Shown here one piece after another: positions 35,640 to 46,211 of a stretch of 54,264 nt of DNA. Numbering within the stretch: position 1 is the stretch's first letter; every line of letters starts with the position of its first letter. A program made the translations under genes and the position numbers. Source of the stretch: Mesorhizobium sp. 1M-11 (lineage in GTDB: Bacteria > Pseudomonadota > Alphaproteobacteria > Rhizobiales > Rhizobiaceae). The DNA is taken from NCBI RefSeq assembly GCF_001303895.1, contig NZ_LJSD01000019.1:1-54264 (forward strand). The letters run 5' to 3'. The notes beneath the pieces are model-generated. The model was not told where the DNA came from and made no database searches. It worked only from the letters and a program-made list of their open reading frames with translations.

Positions 35640-37213
35640 CCACCGTCGGCGAGGCGTTGATTTCGCTGCTCGAAGCGCATGGCGTGGATACCGTCTTCGG
35701 TATTCCCGGCGTGCACACTGTCGAGCTTTATCGCGGCCTTGCCGGCTCGCGCATCCGCCACATCACGCCGCGCCACGAACAGGGCGCCGGTTTCATGGCC
35801 GACGGCTATGCACGTGCTTGCGGAAAACCAGGCGTCGCCTTCGTCATCACCGGGCCGGGGCTCACCAACACCATCACCGCCATGGGCCAGGCCCGTGCCG
35901 ATTCCGTGCCGATGCTTGTCATCTCAGGCGTCAACGCGACGCCCACTCTTGGTCTAGGCCTGGGTTATCTGCACGAATTGCCGGACCAGCAGGGTATGAT
36001 GGCCAAGGTGGCGGCGTTCTCGGAGCGCATCACCGACCCTGCCCGACTGCCCGCCGTTCTCGGTCGTGCTTTCGATCTTTTCCGCTCGGCCCGACCCGGT
36101 CCTGTTCATATCGAAATTCCTCTGGATGTCATGGGCCTGCCGGTGGAGGCATTGAAGGCCGTGTCCTCCGCAGCGCAGCCCCGGACGCCCGATCCCGCCA
36201 CGATCCAGAAAGCAGCGGCGCTTCTCGCCGGTGCCGGGAAGCCCCTGCTTCTCGCCGGCGGCGGCGCCCGCCACGCCGAGGCGCCGCTGCGGCAGTTGGC
36301 TGAACGCCTCGATGCGCCGGTTGTCCAGACCGCCAACGCGCGCGGCCTCATGCACGGTCATGCGCTGACCGTTCCCGCCAGTCCCAGCCTCAAGGCGGTG
36401 CGCGCACTGATTGCGGACAGCGATGTCATACTGGCCGCCGGCACCGAGTTCGGCCCGACCGACTATGACATGTATGGCGACGGCGGTTTCGCGGTACCGG
36501 CCCAACTGGTGCGCATCGATATCGATGCAGGCCAGCTCCAGCGTCACCCGGCCACGATCGCCATCGAAGCCGATTGCGGGGAGGCGCTCGAAGTGCTGGC
36601 GGCTGCAATCGATCGGTCGAAAGGCCCGGCCAGCGGCGCCGAGCGTGCCGCGGCAGCACGATTGGCTGCCTTTGCCGAGATCGGTCCCGCCATGCAGGCG
36701 CAGGTGGCGGCCGTCGAGACCATCCGCGCGAGCCTGCCTGGCGCCATCATCGTCGGGGATTCGACGCAGCCGATCTACGCCGCCAATCTCTATTATGATC
36801 ACGACCGTCCGTCCGGGTGGTTCAATGCGGCCACCGGCTTCGGTGCGCTGGGCTATGGCCCGCCCGCGGCGATCGGCGCAGCCCTGGCTGTCCCGAGCGC
36901 ACCGGTGGTATGCCTTACCGGCGACGGCGGCTTCCAGTTCACCTTGCCGGAAATCGCCGCTGCGCTCGACTCGGAAGCGCCGGTAACCTTCGTGGTCTGG
37001 AACAATCGTGGCTATCGCGAGATCGAAACCTCGATGCGCGATGTCGGCGTTGAACCAGTCGGCGTCTCGCCTGCACCGCCGGATTTCTGCAAGCTGGCTG
37101 ATGCTTATGGCATCGGTTCGCAGAAGTTGCAGGGCCCTGCCGGTCTTGCGCAGGCACTCGGCAAGGCGCGGGCGACAAAAAAGCCTTTCCTTATCGAGAT
37201 TTCGGTTGAGTGA
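35636..37213 (+). CDS. aruI: Thiamine-diphosphate enzyme, probable 5-guanidino-2-oxopentanoate (2-ketoarginine) decarboxylase
   Basis: 525 residues. The N-terminal Pyr domain has GVDTVFGIPGVHTVELYRGL and PRHEQGAGFMADGYAR with the catalytic Glu48; the middle domain is about 190-320; the PP domain has LTGDGGFQFTLPEIAAAL...VWNNRGYREIE, the ThDP/Mg motif. GIPGVHTVELYRGL and RHEQGAGFMADGYA match Pseudomonas AruI as I remember it, better than acetolactate synthase; there is no regulatory-subunit gene. The reaction would be 2-ketoarginine to 4-guanidinobutanal and CO2. GGAGGAAGCC precedes the ATG, which overlaps the TetR stop (ATGA). Confidence 0.82.
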   Translation: MTTVGEALISLLEAHGVDTVFGIPGVHTVELYRGLAGSRIRHITPRHEQGAGFMADGYARACGKPGVAFVITGPGLTNTITAMGQARADSVPMLVISGVNATPTLGLGLGYLHELPDQQGMMAKVAAFSERITDPARLPAVLGRAFDLFRSARPGPVHIEIPLDVMGLPVEALKAVSSAAQPRTPDPATIQKAAALLAGAGKPLLLAGGGARHAEAPLRQLAERLDAPVVQTANARGLMHGHALTVPASPSLKAVRALIADSDVILAAGTEFGPTDYDMYGDGGFAVPAQLVRIDIDAGQLQRHPATIAIEADCGEALEVLAAAIDRSKGPASGAERAAAARLAAFAEIGPAMQAQVAAVETIRASLPGAIIVGDSTQPIYAANLYYDHDRPSGWFNAATGFGALGYGPPAAIGAALAVPSAPVVCLTGDGGFQFTLPEIAAALDSEAPVTFVVWNNRGYREIETSMRDVGVEPVGVSPAPPDFCKLADAYGIGSQKLQGPAGLAQALGKARATKKPFLIEISVE

Positions 37214-37272
37214 GAGCGCGAAAGGCGCGACTTTCAGGTATCCTACAAATGACTGAGCAGGAGTTGTCGCGG

Positions 37273-37980
37273 ATGGCGGCTACGCTGGACCAAAAACATG
37301 TCGTCGTCACCGGTGGAACCGGCGCACTGGGCAGTGCCGTGGTGGCGCAGCTTCTGCAGGAAGGCGCCATCTGTCACGTGCCGAACAGCCATGCCGCGGC
37401 GCCTGCCCATTTCCCCTTCACCAAACACGAGCGCGTGCATCTGGTGAACAACGTCTATCTGGAAGACACCGAAGCCGTTACCGCCTTCTATGCCGGCGTG
37501 CCGGACTTGTGGGCCTCGATCCATCTGGCCGGCGGTTTCGCCATGGCGCCCGTCGATAAGACCGAATCGGCCGCCTATAACGAGATGATGGACACCAACG
37601 CCCGTACTGCCTTCCTGTGCAGCCGGGCTGCCGTGCGTGCCATGCTTGCCTCCGGCACGCGGGGGCGCATCGTCAACGTTTCGGCGCGCGCCGGGCTCGA
37701 CCCCCGGCGGGGTGCCGGCATGGTTGCTTATGCCGCCAGCAAGGCGGCCGTGGCAGCGATGACTGTAGCCCTTGCCGAGGAATTGAAGAGCAAGGGTATC
37801 CTGGTCAATGCGATTGCTCCTTCCACGCTCGACACCCCGGCCAATCGAACCGACATGCCCGACGCCGATTTCACGAAATGGGTAAGCCCGGAGGCCGCGG
37901 CCGAGACGATCGTCTATCTCGCCTCGCCGCGCAACGAGGCGATGAGCGGAACCCTGGTGCCGCTCTACGGACGCGCCTGA
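37273..37980 (+). CDS. SDR-family NAD(P)-dependent oxidoreductase
   Basis: 235 residues from ATG 37273, chosen because AGGAG lies 9 bases ahead and MAATLDQKHVVVTGG is a natural SDR start; ATG 37249 lacks a good site. TGGTGALGSAVV is the cofactor loop, HLAGGF takes the NNAG position, and the catalytic Tyr and Lys are in VAYAASKAAV after NVSARAG. The loss of a clear NNAG and of the usual acid after beta-2 suggests an atypical substrate or NADP use. It follows aruI by 59 bp; conversion of an aldehyde or hydroxyacid in the arginine route is possible, but unproven. Confidence 0.85.
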   Translation: MAATLDQKHVVVTGGTGALGSAVVAQLLQEGAICHVPNSHAAAPAHFPFTKHERVHLVNNVYLEDTEAVTAFYAGVPDLWASIHLAGGFAMAPVDKTESAAYNEMMDTNARTAFLCSRAAVRAMLASGTRGRIVNVSARAGLDPRRGAGMVAYAASKAAVAAMTVALAEELKSKGILVNAIAPSTLDTPANRTDMPDADFTKWVSPEAAAETIVYLASPRNEAMSGTLVPLYGRA

Positions 37981-38054
37981 ACGGCATTCCGCTGGCGCGG
38001 TGACTGTTTCCGGGCATTTGCCGACTTGCAAGGCCGCCCTGCGCGGCGCTGCCA

Positions 38055-38090
38055 ACAAAAAACCCGCCGGATCGCTCCGGCGGGTCTTTT
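38055..38090 (-). terminator. Bidirectional rho-independent terminator of rpsA and the convergent SDR gene
   Basis: A 10-bp perfect stem ACCCGCCGGA/TCCGGCGGGT with a TCGC loop (38062-38085). It is flanked by A-rich and T-rich tracts on both sides, so it can serve the minus-strand rpsA and the plus-strand SDR. Confidence 0.9.
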
Positions 38091-38127
38091 GGTTTTAGTG
38101 CGCCGCGCAGGCGGCGCAAGGGCTGGC

Positions 38128-39828
38128 TTAGTTGCCGCCCTGCTTCTTCAGCGCGGCACCCAGGATGTCGCCCAGCGAAGCGCCGGAGTCGGTCGAGCCG
38201 TACTGAGCAACGGCTTCCTTCTCCTCGGCGATTTCCAGCGCCTTGATCGAGACCTGCAGCTTGCGGGTCTTCTTGTCGAAGGCGATGACGCGAGCGTCGA
38301 CCTTCTGGCCGACGGTGAAGCGTTCCGGACGCTGCTCGTCACGGTCGCGCGACAGGTCGGAGCGCTTGATGAAGGTGTCGATGCCGCTTTCGACCAGCCG
38401 CACGTCCAGACCGCCATCCTTCACACCGGTGACTTCGCAGGTGACGACGGCGTTCTTGCGCAGTTCGCCCGAAGCGGCGGCATCGCCGGCCGCGTCGCGC
38501 TCAAGCTGCTTGACGCCGAGCGAGATGCGCTCCTTGTCGATGTCGACGTCGAGAACCTGGGCACGGACCATCTGGCCGCGCTGGTACTCTTCGATGACCT
38601 GCTCGCCCGGACGGTTCCAGTCAAGATCCGACAGGTGCACCATGCCGTCCACGTCGCCGTCGAGGCCGATGAACAGACCGAACTCGGTCTTGTTCTTGAC
38701 TTCGCCTTCCACGGTCGAGCCGACCGGATGGTTGGCGGCGAAGGCATGCCACGGGTTCTCCAGCGTCTGCTTGAGACCGAGCGAGATGCGGCGCTTGGCC
38801 GGATCGACTTCCAGCACGACAACGTCGACCTGCTGCGTGGTCGACAGGATCTTGCCCGGATGCACGTTCTTCTTCGTCCACGACATTTCCGAAACGTGGA
38901 TGAGGCCCTCGATGCCCGGCTCCAGCTCGACGAACGCGCCGTAGTCGGTGATGTTGGTGACGGTGCCGGTGATCTTCTTGCCGATCGGGAACTTGGTGCC
39001 GATATCCGACCACGGATCGCTCTCGAGCTGCTTCATGCCGAGCGAGATACGGTGGGTTTCCTGGTTGATGCGGATGATCTGCACCTTGACCGTCTGACCG
39101 ATGTTGAGGATTTCGGTCGGATGGTTGACGCGGCGCCAGGCCATGTCGGTGACGTGCAGCAGGCCGTCGATGCCGCCGAGGTCGACGAACGCACCGTAGT
39201 CGGTGATGTTCTTGACCACGCCCTCGACCACCTGACCCTCTTCGAGGTTCTGGACGATCTCGGAGCGCTGCTCGGCACGGCTCTCTTCAAGCACGGTGCG
39301 GCGCGAAACGACGATGTTGCCGCGACGGCGATCCATTTTGAGGATCTCGAACGGCTGCGGGTTGTGCATGAGCGGGGTGACGTCGCGGATCGGACGGATG
39401 TCGACCTGCGAACGCGGCAGGAAGGCCACGGCGCCGTCCAGATCGACGGTGAAGCCGCCCTTGACCTGGTTGAAGATGACGCCTTCGACGCGCTCGCCCT
39501 TGGCGAACTTCTCTTCCAGCTTGACCCAGCTTTCCTCGCGGCGCGCCTTGTCGCGCGAGAGCATGGCTTCGCCCAGCGCGTTTTCGATGCGCTCGACATA
39601 AACTTCGACGGTATCGCCGACCTTGAGGCCGCCGTCCTTGCCCTTGGCGCCGAATTCCTTCAGTGCCACGCGGCCTTCGACCTTGAGGCCGACGTCGATG
39701 ATGGCCATGTCCTTTTCAATCGCGGTGACGATACCGCGCACGACCTGGCCTTCGCCCGAGTGACCGTCCGAGAACGATTCTTCGAGCATGCTCGCGAAAT
39801 CGTCGCGAGTAGGAATAGCTTGAGACAT
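38128..39828 (-). CDS. rpsA: 30S ribosomal protein S1
   Basis: 566 residues with six S1 OB-fold repeats, as in proteobacterial S1. The first two (about 30-95 and 115-185) are the divergent ribosome-binding pair; the following four show the classic VxGxVxNITDYGAFVDLG/IxGLxHxSxMSW pattern. It binds mRNA and helps the 30S subunit load structured messages. It lies downstream of cmk in the same direction, as is common. The C-terminal tail (SGASLGDILGAALKKQGGN) is typical of alphaproteobacteria. Confidence 0.98.
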   Translation of the reverse strand: MSQAIPTRDDFASMLEESFSDGHSGEGQVVRGIVTAIEKDMAIIDVGLKVEGRVALKEFGAKGKDGGLKVGDTVEVYVERIENALGEAMLSRDKARREESWVKLEEKFAKGERVEGVIFNQVKGGFTVDLDGAVAFLPRSQVDIRPIRDVTPLMHNPQPFEILKMDRRRGNIVVSRRTVLEESRAEQRSEIVQNLEEGQVVEGVVKNITDYGAFVDLGGIDGLLHVTDMAWRRVNHPTEILNIGQTVKVQIIRINQETHRISLGMKQLESDPWSDIGTKFPIGKKITGTVTNITDYGAFVELEPGIEGLIHVSEMSWTKKNVHPGKILSTTQQVDVVVLEVDPAKRRISLGLKQTLENPWHAFAANHPVGSTVEGEVKNKTEFGLFIGLDGDVDGMVHLSDLDWNRPGEQVIEEYQRGQMVRAQVLDVDIDKERISLGVKQLERDAAGDAAASGELRKNAVVTCEVTGVKDGGLDVRLVESGIDTFIKRSDLSRDRDEQRPERFTVGQKVDARVIAFDKKTRKLQVSIKALEIAEEKEAVAQYGSTDSGASLGDILGAALKKQGGN

Positions 39829-40019
39829 ATTTTCTCCTGAAAAGCCTCTCCTGGAGGCTGGCGCCGTGGGTTAGCGTTGCGATGACCTGCCGGTATTCCG
39901 GGTCAAGACCCTGTGCCGCATTGAAGCGGCGGTTCGGCGCAAAGAATGCTGGCAGGCCGGTTTTGCTCGATATGGGTATCTTCGCGCAGCACGCAACAGC
40001 GAGCGGCAAAAATGCTTGA

Positions 40020-40670
40020 TCAGGCTTTGTCTCCATTGGCCAGAACGTCGTCAACGATCGTCTTGGCCGCCAGAAACGCGGCTTCTATAGACATTTGCGA
40101 CGTATCAAGCAAGTGCGCGTCGACAGCGGGCCTGAGCGGCGAGTCGGCGCGGCCCATGTCGCGCTCGTCGCGGCGGTTGATGTCGGCAAGGATGATGGCG
40201 AAATCACCGGTGCCGTCATTGGCCTCGATTTCCGACAGACGGCGGCGTGCGCGCACTTCCGCGCTGGCGGTCACATAAAGCTTCACCTGCGCGTCCGGGC
40301 ACACGACGGTACCGATGTCGCGCCCATCCAGAACCGCGCCTCCCGGCTGCGCGGCGAAGGCCCGCTGCTTCTCGACCAGTATGCGGCGCACTTCGGGAAT
40401 GACAGCCACTTTGGACGCCGCCTCACCGACCGCATGCGCCGAAAGCACCGAGCGGTCGAGATTGCCGAGGTCGATCAGACGGGCGGCCTCCACCGCATGC
40501 GGCTCGTCGCCGAGCGGCCAGCCTTTGACGAGCAGCATCTGCGCCACCGCGCGATACGTGAGCCCGGTGTCGAGATGCGGCAGATGGTAATAATCCGCCA
40601 GCCGTCGGGCGAGCGTTCCTTTGCCGGCGCCTGCCGGACCGTCGATTGCGATGGTGAGAGATCGAGGCAT
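40020..40670 (-). CDS. cmk: Cytidylate kinase
   Basis: 216 residues. [19 protein letters not shown] is the P-loop, [11 protein letters not shown] and [14 protein letters not shown] are CMP-binding signatures, and [24 protein letters not shown] is the LID-like region with the conserved DxxDxxR pattern. It converts (d)CMP to (d)CDP. It precedes rpsA in the same direction by 191 bp. In many alphaproteobacteria aroA lies directly upstream; here about 4 kb of other genes intervene. Confidence 0.97.
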   Translation of the reverse strand: MPRSLTIAIDGPAGAGKGTLARRLADYYHLPHLDTGLTYRAVAQMLLVKGWPLGDEPHAVEAARLIDLGNLDRSVLSAHAVGEAASKVAVIPEVRRILVEKQRAFAAQPGGAVLDGRDIGTVVCPDAQVKLYVTASAEVRARRRLSEIEANDGTGDFAIILADINRRDERDMGRADSPLRPAVDAHLLDTSQMSIEAAFLAAKTIVDDVLANGDKA

Positions 40671-40847
40671 GGCTCTGCTTCAAGCCGAGACGCCGGCAGA
40701 AAGCAAGGGCGCTCCCGGCCAAACTTTTCACGCCAGGATCTTTCCGCATGGGAACGACAGAATGTCAGGCCGGCGGAATTTGGGTAAGCTGCGCACCGTT
40801 ATCGTTATTGTTGCGTTCTTTCCGGCTTCCCATCGATGGAGGGCAGA

Positions 40848-41378
40848 ATGAGGAAAGTCATCATCACCGAGTTCATCAGCGCAGATGGCGTTGCCGAGGT
40901 CGAAAAACTGACCGGTGTCGCCTGGAACGCCGAGATGGACAGGTTCAAGGAAGAGGAACTCGCAGACAGCGGCGCCATGCTTCTCGGACGCGTGACATTC
41001 GAGATTTTCGCCGGGTCCTGGCCCTCGGAAACGGGGGATTTCGCCAACAGGTTCAATGCATTGCCGAAATATGTCGCAACGACGACGTTGACAAAATTCG
41101 ATTGGAAACCCGCGGAAAAGCTGGAAGGTCCCTTGCCGGAGGCGGTCAGGAAACTGAAACAAGGCGCGGGTGGCAACATCTATGTCCACGGCAGCATCAG
41201 CGTGGCCCAGCAATTGCTGTATCATGGTCTCGTCGACCGCATCCGGCTGCTCAGCTATCCCATCGCAGTCGGCCAGGGAAAGCCGTTTTTCGTCCCTGGC
41301 GAGCAGCAGAAATTCGAGCTCATTTCAGCCGTACCCTTCAGCAACGGCGTCGTCGCATTGGAATACGAGCCGGGATAG
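40848..41378 (+). CDS. Dihydrofolate reductase family protein (RibD C-terminal domain type)
   Basis: 176 residues from ATG 40848, preceded by GGAGGGCA; an in-frame ATG 4 codons earlier lacks spacing. VIITEFISADGVAEVE is the N-terminal strand, GAMLLGRVTFEIFAGSWPS matches the family's GR.T.e....W motif, and IYVHGSISVAQQLLYHGLVDRIRLLSYPIAVGQGKPFF is the nucleotide-binding half (G-S-x-x-x-x-x-L). Such proteins are annotated dihydrofolate reductase family but usually lack proven DHFR activity. It is the first of three genes separating aroA from cmk. Confidence 0.88.
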   Translation: MRKVIITEFISADGVAEVEKLTGVAWNAEMDRFKEEELADSGAMLLGRVTFEIFAGSWPSETGDFANRFNALPKYVATTTLTKFDWKPAEKLEGPLPEAVRKLKQGAGGNIYVHGSISVAQQLLYHGLVDRIRLLSYPIAVGQGKPFFVPGEQQKFELISAVPFSNGVVALEYEPG

Positions 41379-41478
41379 CGGCAGCCGCCGAAGGGGCCTT
41401 CCATTGTCCGGCCTCGATCGGCGCGGATGCACCGCCATGCCAGCTGTCGAAGCGATCGCACCATCCTGCGCGAGAGCA

Positions 41479-41519
41479 GAGATATTTCATGATTAAAATA
41501 TTGAAGATTGAAATATCTC
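41479..41519. promoter_or_regulatory. AT-rich inverted repeat upstream of the MFS transporter (operator candidate)
   Basis: GAGATATTTCA and TGAAATATCTC are perfect 11-bp inverted arms with a 19-bp AT-rich spacer, ending 48 bp before the ATG at 41568. In a background of more than 60 percent GC this stretch stands out; it could be the site of a MarR- or LysR-type regulator controlling the transporter. Confidence 0.5.
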
Positions 41520-41567
41520 GCCTCTCATGCGACGCTCTTGGATGGTGGGGTGCGCAAGGATCTGGTT

Positions 41568-42878
41568 ATGAGACGAGAGACGGACGCCATCGATGGACCC
41601 GCAGTTGGTGCGGGGCACGAGATTTCCCCGGCCAAAAGCTATCTTGTCGTAGCGCTATGTTGGTTTGCCATCTTCGCTGAAGGCTACGATATCGGCGTTT
41701 TGGGCGCTATTTTGCCAGCCCTTTCAACCGACCCCGATTGGAACCTGACGCCGCTACAATTGGGCGCGATCGGCAGCTATACGGTGGTCGGCATGCTGAT
41801 CGGCGGCATCGTTATTGGCACGTTGAGCGAGATCTACGGCCGAAAGCCGCTCTTCCTTTTCTGCCTGACACTGTTTGCGGCCTGTATGCTGCCCAGCGCT
41901 TTCGCGCCCACGCCCTTTTGGTTCGGCGTGTCCCGTTTCATCGCCGGCCTTGGTCTCGGCGGGATCATCCCGATCGCCGCAGCCATGACCATCGAATACT
42001 CTCCCAAGGCCCGCAAGAGTTTCAACTACGGGCTGATGTACTCGGGCTACTCGGTGGGAATTCTGGTGGCCGCGTTGTGTGGACGAGCATTTCTTGCCGA
42101 TTATGGCTGGCGCGTGATCGTCCTCATTGGAGCGGCTCCACTGATCACGGTGCCGCTGTTGTGGAAGCTGTTGCCGGAGTCGGTGGAGTCGCTTGTTTCT
42201 CGCGGCAAGCAGCAGCAAGCCAGGGAAGTGGCTGCGCGCATGGGCGTCCCGATGCCTGTTCAACAGGTTACGTCGAAAGGCAAGGCCGGATGGAAACAGG
42301 TCCTGGCGGAAATTTTCTCGCTGCACCGCGCCTTTGAAACGATCTGTTTCTGGGTCGCCTTGTTCATGGGCCTTTTGCTGGTCTACGGGCTGGCGCAATG
42401 GCTCCCGCAGATCATGCGAAAGAACGGCTATGCTCTCGGTGACAGCCTGATGTTCCTGGCCGTCTTCAGTTTCAGCTCTGCCATCGGCGGTATTGTCCTC
42501 GGTTCATGGGCCGACCGCTTCAACGTGAAAACGACAGTTGTGCTGTCATATCTGATGGGTGGTGTCGGCATCGCGGCGCTGGCGATCAAGGCGCCGCTGC
42601 TTGTCAACTATCTGTTCGTCGCGATCGCCGGCTTCGGCACGATTTCCGCGTCGCTGATCCTGACAGGTTTTCTCGCCCAGAGGCTCGACGCTTCAGTGCG
42701 TTCTGCCGGAACCGGCTGGGCGCTCAGCTTCTCGCGCATCGGAGCGCTGTCGGGCCCTCTGTTGGGAGGTTACATCGCAAGCCTGAATATCGAGCCGGCC
42801 TGGAATTTCTATGTTTTCGCCGGAGTAGCCCTGCTGGCCGCGCTTGCCGTTCAGCTCATACCGGCGCGGCCCGAATAG
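41568..42878 (+). CDS. MFS transporter, aromatic acid:H+ symporter (AAHS) type
   Basis: 436 residues with 12 helices. FAEGYDIGVLGAILPAL in helix 1 has the D-x-G-like acidic residue of AAHS carriers (PcaK/BenK group), GTLSEIYGRKPLF is the MFS loop 2-3 motif, FIAGLGLGGIIPIAAAMTIEYSP follows, and GSWADRFNVK is the second-half counterpart. ATG 41568 follows AAGGA; the longer frame to 41508 would run into the operator-like palindrome. Likely substrate: a small aromatic or related carboxylate. No catabolic enzyme sits next to it; pcaF is 40 kb away. Confidence 0.85.
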   Translation: MRRETDAIDGPAVGAGHEISPAKSYLVVALCWFAIFAEGYDIGVLGAILPALSTDPDWNLTPLQLGAIGSYTVVGMLIGGIVIGTLSEIYGRKPLFLFCLTLFAACMLPSAFAPTPFWFGVSRFIAGLGLGGIIPIAAAMTIEYSPKARKSFNYGLMYSGYSVGILVAALCGRAFLADYGWRVIVLIGAAPLITVPLLWKLLPESVESLVSRGKQQQAREVAARMGVPMPVQQVTSKGKAGWKQVLAEIFSLHRAFETICFWVALFMGLLLVYGLAQWLPQIMRKNGYALGDSLMFLAVFSFSSAIGGIVLGSWADRFNVKTTVVLSYLMGGVGIAALAIKAPLLVNYLFVAIAGFGTISASLILTGFLAQRLDASVRSAGTGWALSFSRIGALSGPLLGGYIASLNIEPAWNFYVFAGVALLAALAVQLIPARPE

Positions 42879-42912
42879 GAGATATCGAAAGGCACCGAAC
42901 GGCAGCGGGAGC

Positions 42913-44535
42913 TTATCCGCGCAGGCCCGGCGCTTCCTGCCCCGTGCGTTCGACATATTCGGTATAGCCGCCGCCATAGGCGTGCATGCCTTCTTCCGTC
43001 AGCTCCAGCACGCGGTTGGAAAGCGCGGCCAGGAAATGGCGGTCGTGGCTGACGAACAGCATCGCTCCCTCGTAGCGCGAAAGCGCCTCGATCAGCATCT
43101 GTTTGGTGGCGATGTCGAGGTGGTTGGTCGGTTCGTCGAGCACCAGGAAGTTCGGCGGATCGAACAGCATCTTGGCCATCACCAGCCGTGCCTTCTCGCC
43201 GCCCGAAAGTACCCGGCACTTCTTCTCCACTTCGTCGCCGGTGAAGCCGAAGCAGCCGGCGAGCGCGCGCAACGGCGCCTGGCCGGCCTGCGGGAAGGAA
43301 TCCTCCAGCGATTCCAGCACGGTGCGCTCGCCCTCGAGCAGTTCCATGGCGTGCTGGGCGAAGTAGCCCATCTTGACGCTTGGGCCGCGCGACACCGTTC
43401 CATCGTCCGGCTCGGAGGCGCCGGCCACGAGTTTCAGCAATGTCGACTTGCCGGCGCCGTTGACGCCCATGACGCACCAGCGCTCGCGCCGGCGCACCTG
43501 GAAGTCGAACCCGTCATAGATAGTGCGGCTGCCGTAGCTCTTGGAGACATTCTTCAGCGTGGCCACGTCCTCGCCCGAGCGCGGCGCCGGCTGGAATTCG
43601 AAACGCACGGTCTGCTGGCGCTTGGGCGGTTCGACCTTGTCGATCTTCTCCAGCTTCTTGACGCGGCTCTGCACCTGCGCGGCATGCGATGCGCGTGCCT
43701 TGAACCGCTCGATGAAGGCGATCTCCTTGGCCAGCATCGCCTGTTGGCGTTCGAACTGGGCCTGCTGCTGCACTTCGGCGACGGCGCGCTGCTGGCGGTA
43801 GAATTCATAGTCGCCGGAATAGCTCGTCAACGCTCCGCCATCGATCTCGACGATCTTGCCGACGATGCGGTTCATGAATTCGCGGTCGTGCGACGTCATC
43901 AGGATCGCGCCGTCGAACCCCTTGAGGAAGTTCTCCAGCCAGATCAGGCTTTCGAGGTCGAGGTGGTTGCTCGGCTCGTCGAGCAGCATGGCGTCGGGCC
44001 GCATCAGCAGGATCTTGGCGAGCGCGACGCGCATCTTCCAGCCACCCGACAGCTTGCCGACGTCGCCGCTCATCATCTCCTGGCTGAACCCAAGCCCGTC
44101 GAGCACTTCGCGGGCGCGGCCGTCCAGCGCATAGCCGTCCAGCTCGTCGAAACGGCCCTGCACCTCGCCGTAGCGGGTGATGATCTCGTCCATGTCGTCG
44201 GCCCGGTCGGGGTCGCCCATGGCTGCTTCCAGTTCGGCCATTTCGGCCGCCAGCGCGCTGACGGGGCCGACGCCGTCCATCACCTCGGCCACGGCACTGC
44301 GGCCGGCCATGTCTCCGACGTCCTGGCTGAAATAGCCGATCCGCACGCCGCGATCGATCGCGACCTGACCCTCGTCCGGCAGTTCCTGGCCGGTGATCAT
44401 GCGGAACAGCGTTGTCTTCCCGGCGCCGTTGGGACCGACGAGCCCGACCTTCTCGCCACGCTGGATCGTGGCCGAGGCCTCGATGAAGACGATCTGCTTG
44501 CCGTTCTGCTTGCCGATATTTTCGAGGCGGATCAT
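42913..44535 (-). CDS. ABC-F family ATPase (ribosome-associated type)
   Basis: 540 residues, two ABC domains and no membrane segment. Domain 1: Walker A GPNGAGKTT, signature LSGGWKMR, Walker B AMLLDEPSNHLD. Linker about 245-320 with a basic helix pair (FERFKARASHAAQVQSRVKKLEKI-like). Domain 2: Walker A GVNGAGKST, signature LSGGEKAR, Walker B FLVLDEPTNHLD. ABC-F proteins act on stalled or initiating ribosomes; the subfamily cannot be fixed by eye. It converges with the MFS gene and lies 121 bp downstream of aroA. Confidence 0.9.
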   Translation of the reverse strand: MIRLENIGKQNGKQIVFIEASATIQRGEKVGLVGPNGAGKTTLFRMITGQELPDEGQVAIDRGVRIGYFSQDVGDMAGRSAVAEVMDGVGPVSALAAEMAELEAAMGDPDRADDMDEIITRYGEVQGRFDELDGYALDGRAREVLDGLGFSQEMMSGDVGKLSGGWKMRVALAKILLMRPDAMLLDEPSNHLDLESLIWLENFLKGFDGAILMTSHDREFMNRIVGKIVEIDGGALTSYSGDYEFYRQQRAVAEVQQQAQFERQQAMLAKEIAFIERFKARASHAAQVQSRVKKLEKIDKVEPPKRQQTVRFEFQPAPRSGEDVATLKNVSKSYGSRTIYDGFDFQVRRRERWCVMGVNGAGKSTLLKLVAGASEPDDGTVSRGPSVKMGYFAQHAMELLEGERTVLESLEDSFPQAGQAPLRALAGCFGFTGDEVEKKCRVLSGGEKARLVMAKMLFDPPNFLVLDEPTNHLDIATKQMLIEALSRYEGAMLFVSHDRHFLAALSNRVLELTEEGMHAYGGGYTEYVERTGQEAPGLRG

Positions 44536-44656
44536 GGTTTCAGGCTCTGAACGTTCTTTAACAATGCCGGGCTGCTGCTGCGGGTCCCGGCAGGGAACAG
44601 GAGAGCATGGGCCGGGCTTGTAGCACCCGGTCCATGACAGGATGGAGGCGTGGCTG

Positions 44657-46102
<1,446 letters not shown>

Positions 46103-46211
46103 TCATCCTGAAAAAGGCGACGAAACGGCACATCGGAAAGCATTGGCTTTTGGCTTTGACAGCGCCGCAAACTGCGATTAAGGGGACCAATCTTTCTGTA
46201 CGAGGCTTGCC

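Noticed and set aside
35636..37213. Acetolactate synthase large subunit
   Set aside because: No small-subunit gene; GIPGVHTVELYRGL and operon context fit 2-ketoarginine decarboxylase better.
38026..39840. 604-codon plus-strand frame covering rpsA
   Set aside because: Mirror of rpsA codon bias in GC-rich DNA (low-complexity Leu/Asp/Val-rich translation); no start signals or family motifs.
42844..44550. 568-codon plus-strand frame opposite the ABC-F gene
   Set aside because: Antisense shadow; it overlaps both the MFS end and the ABC-F gene, whose motifs are complete.
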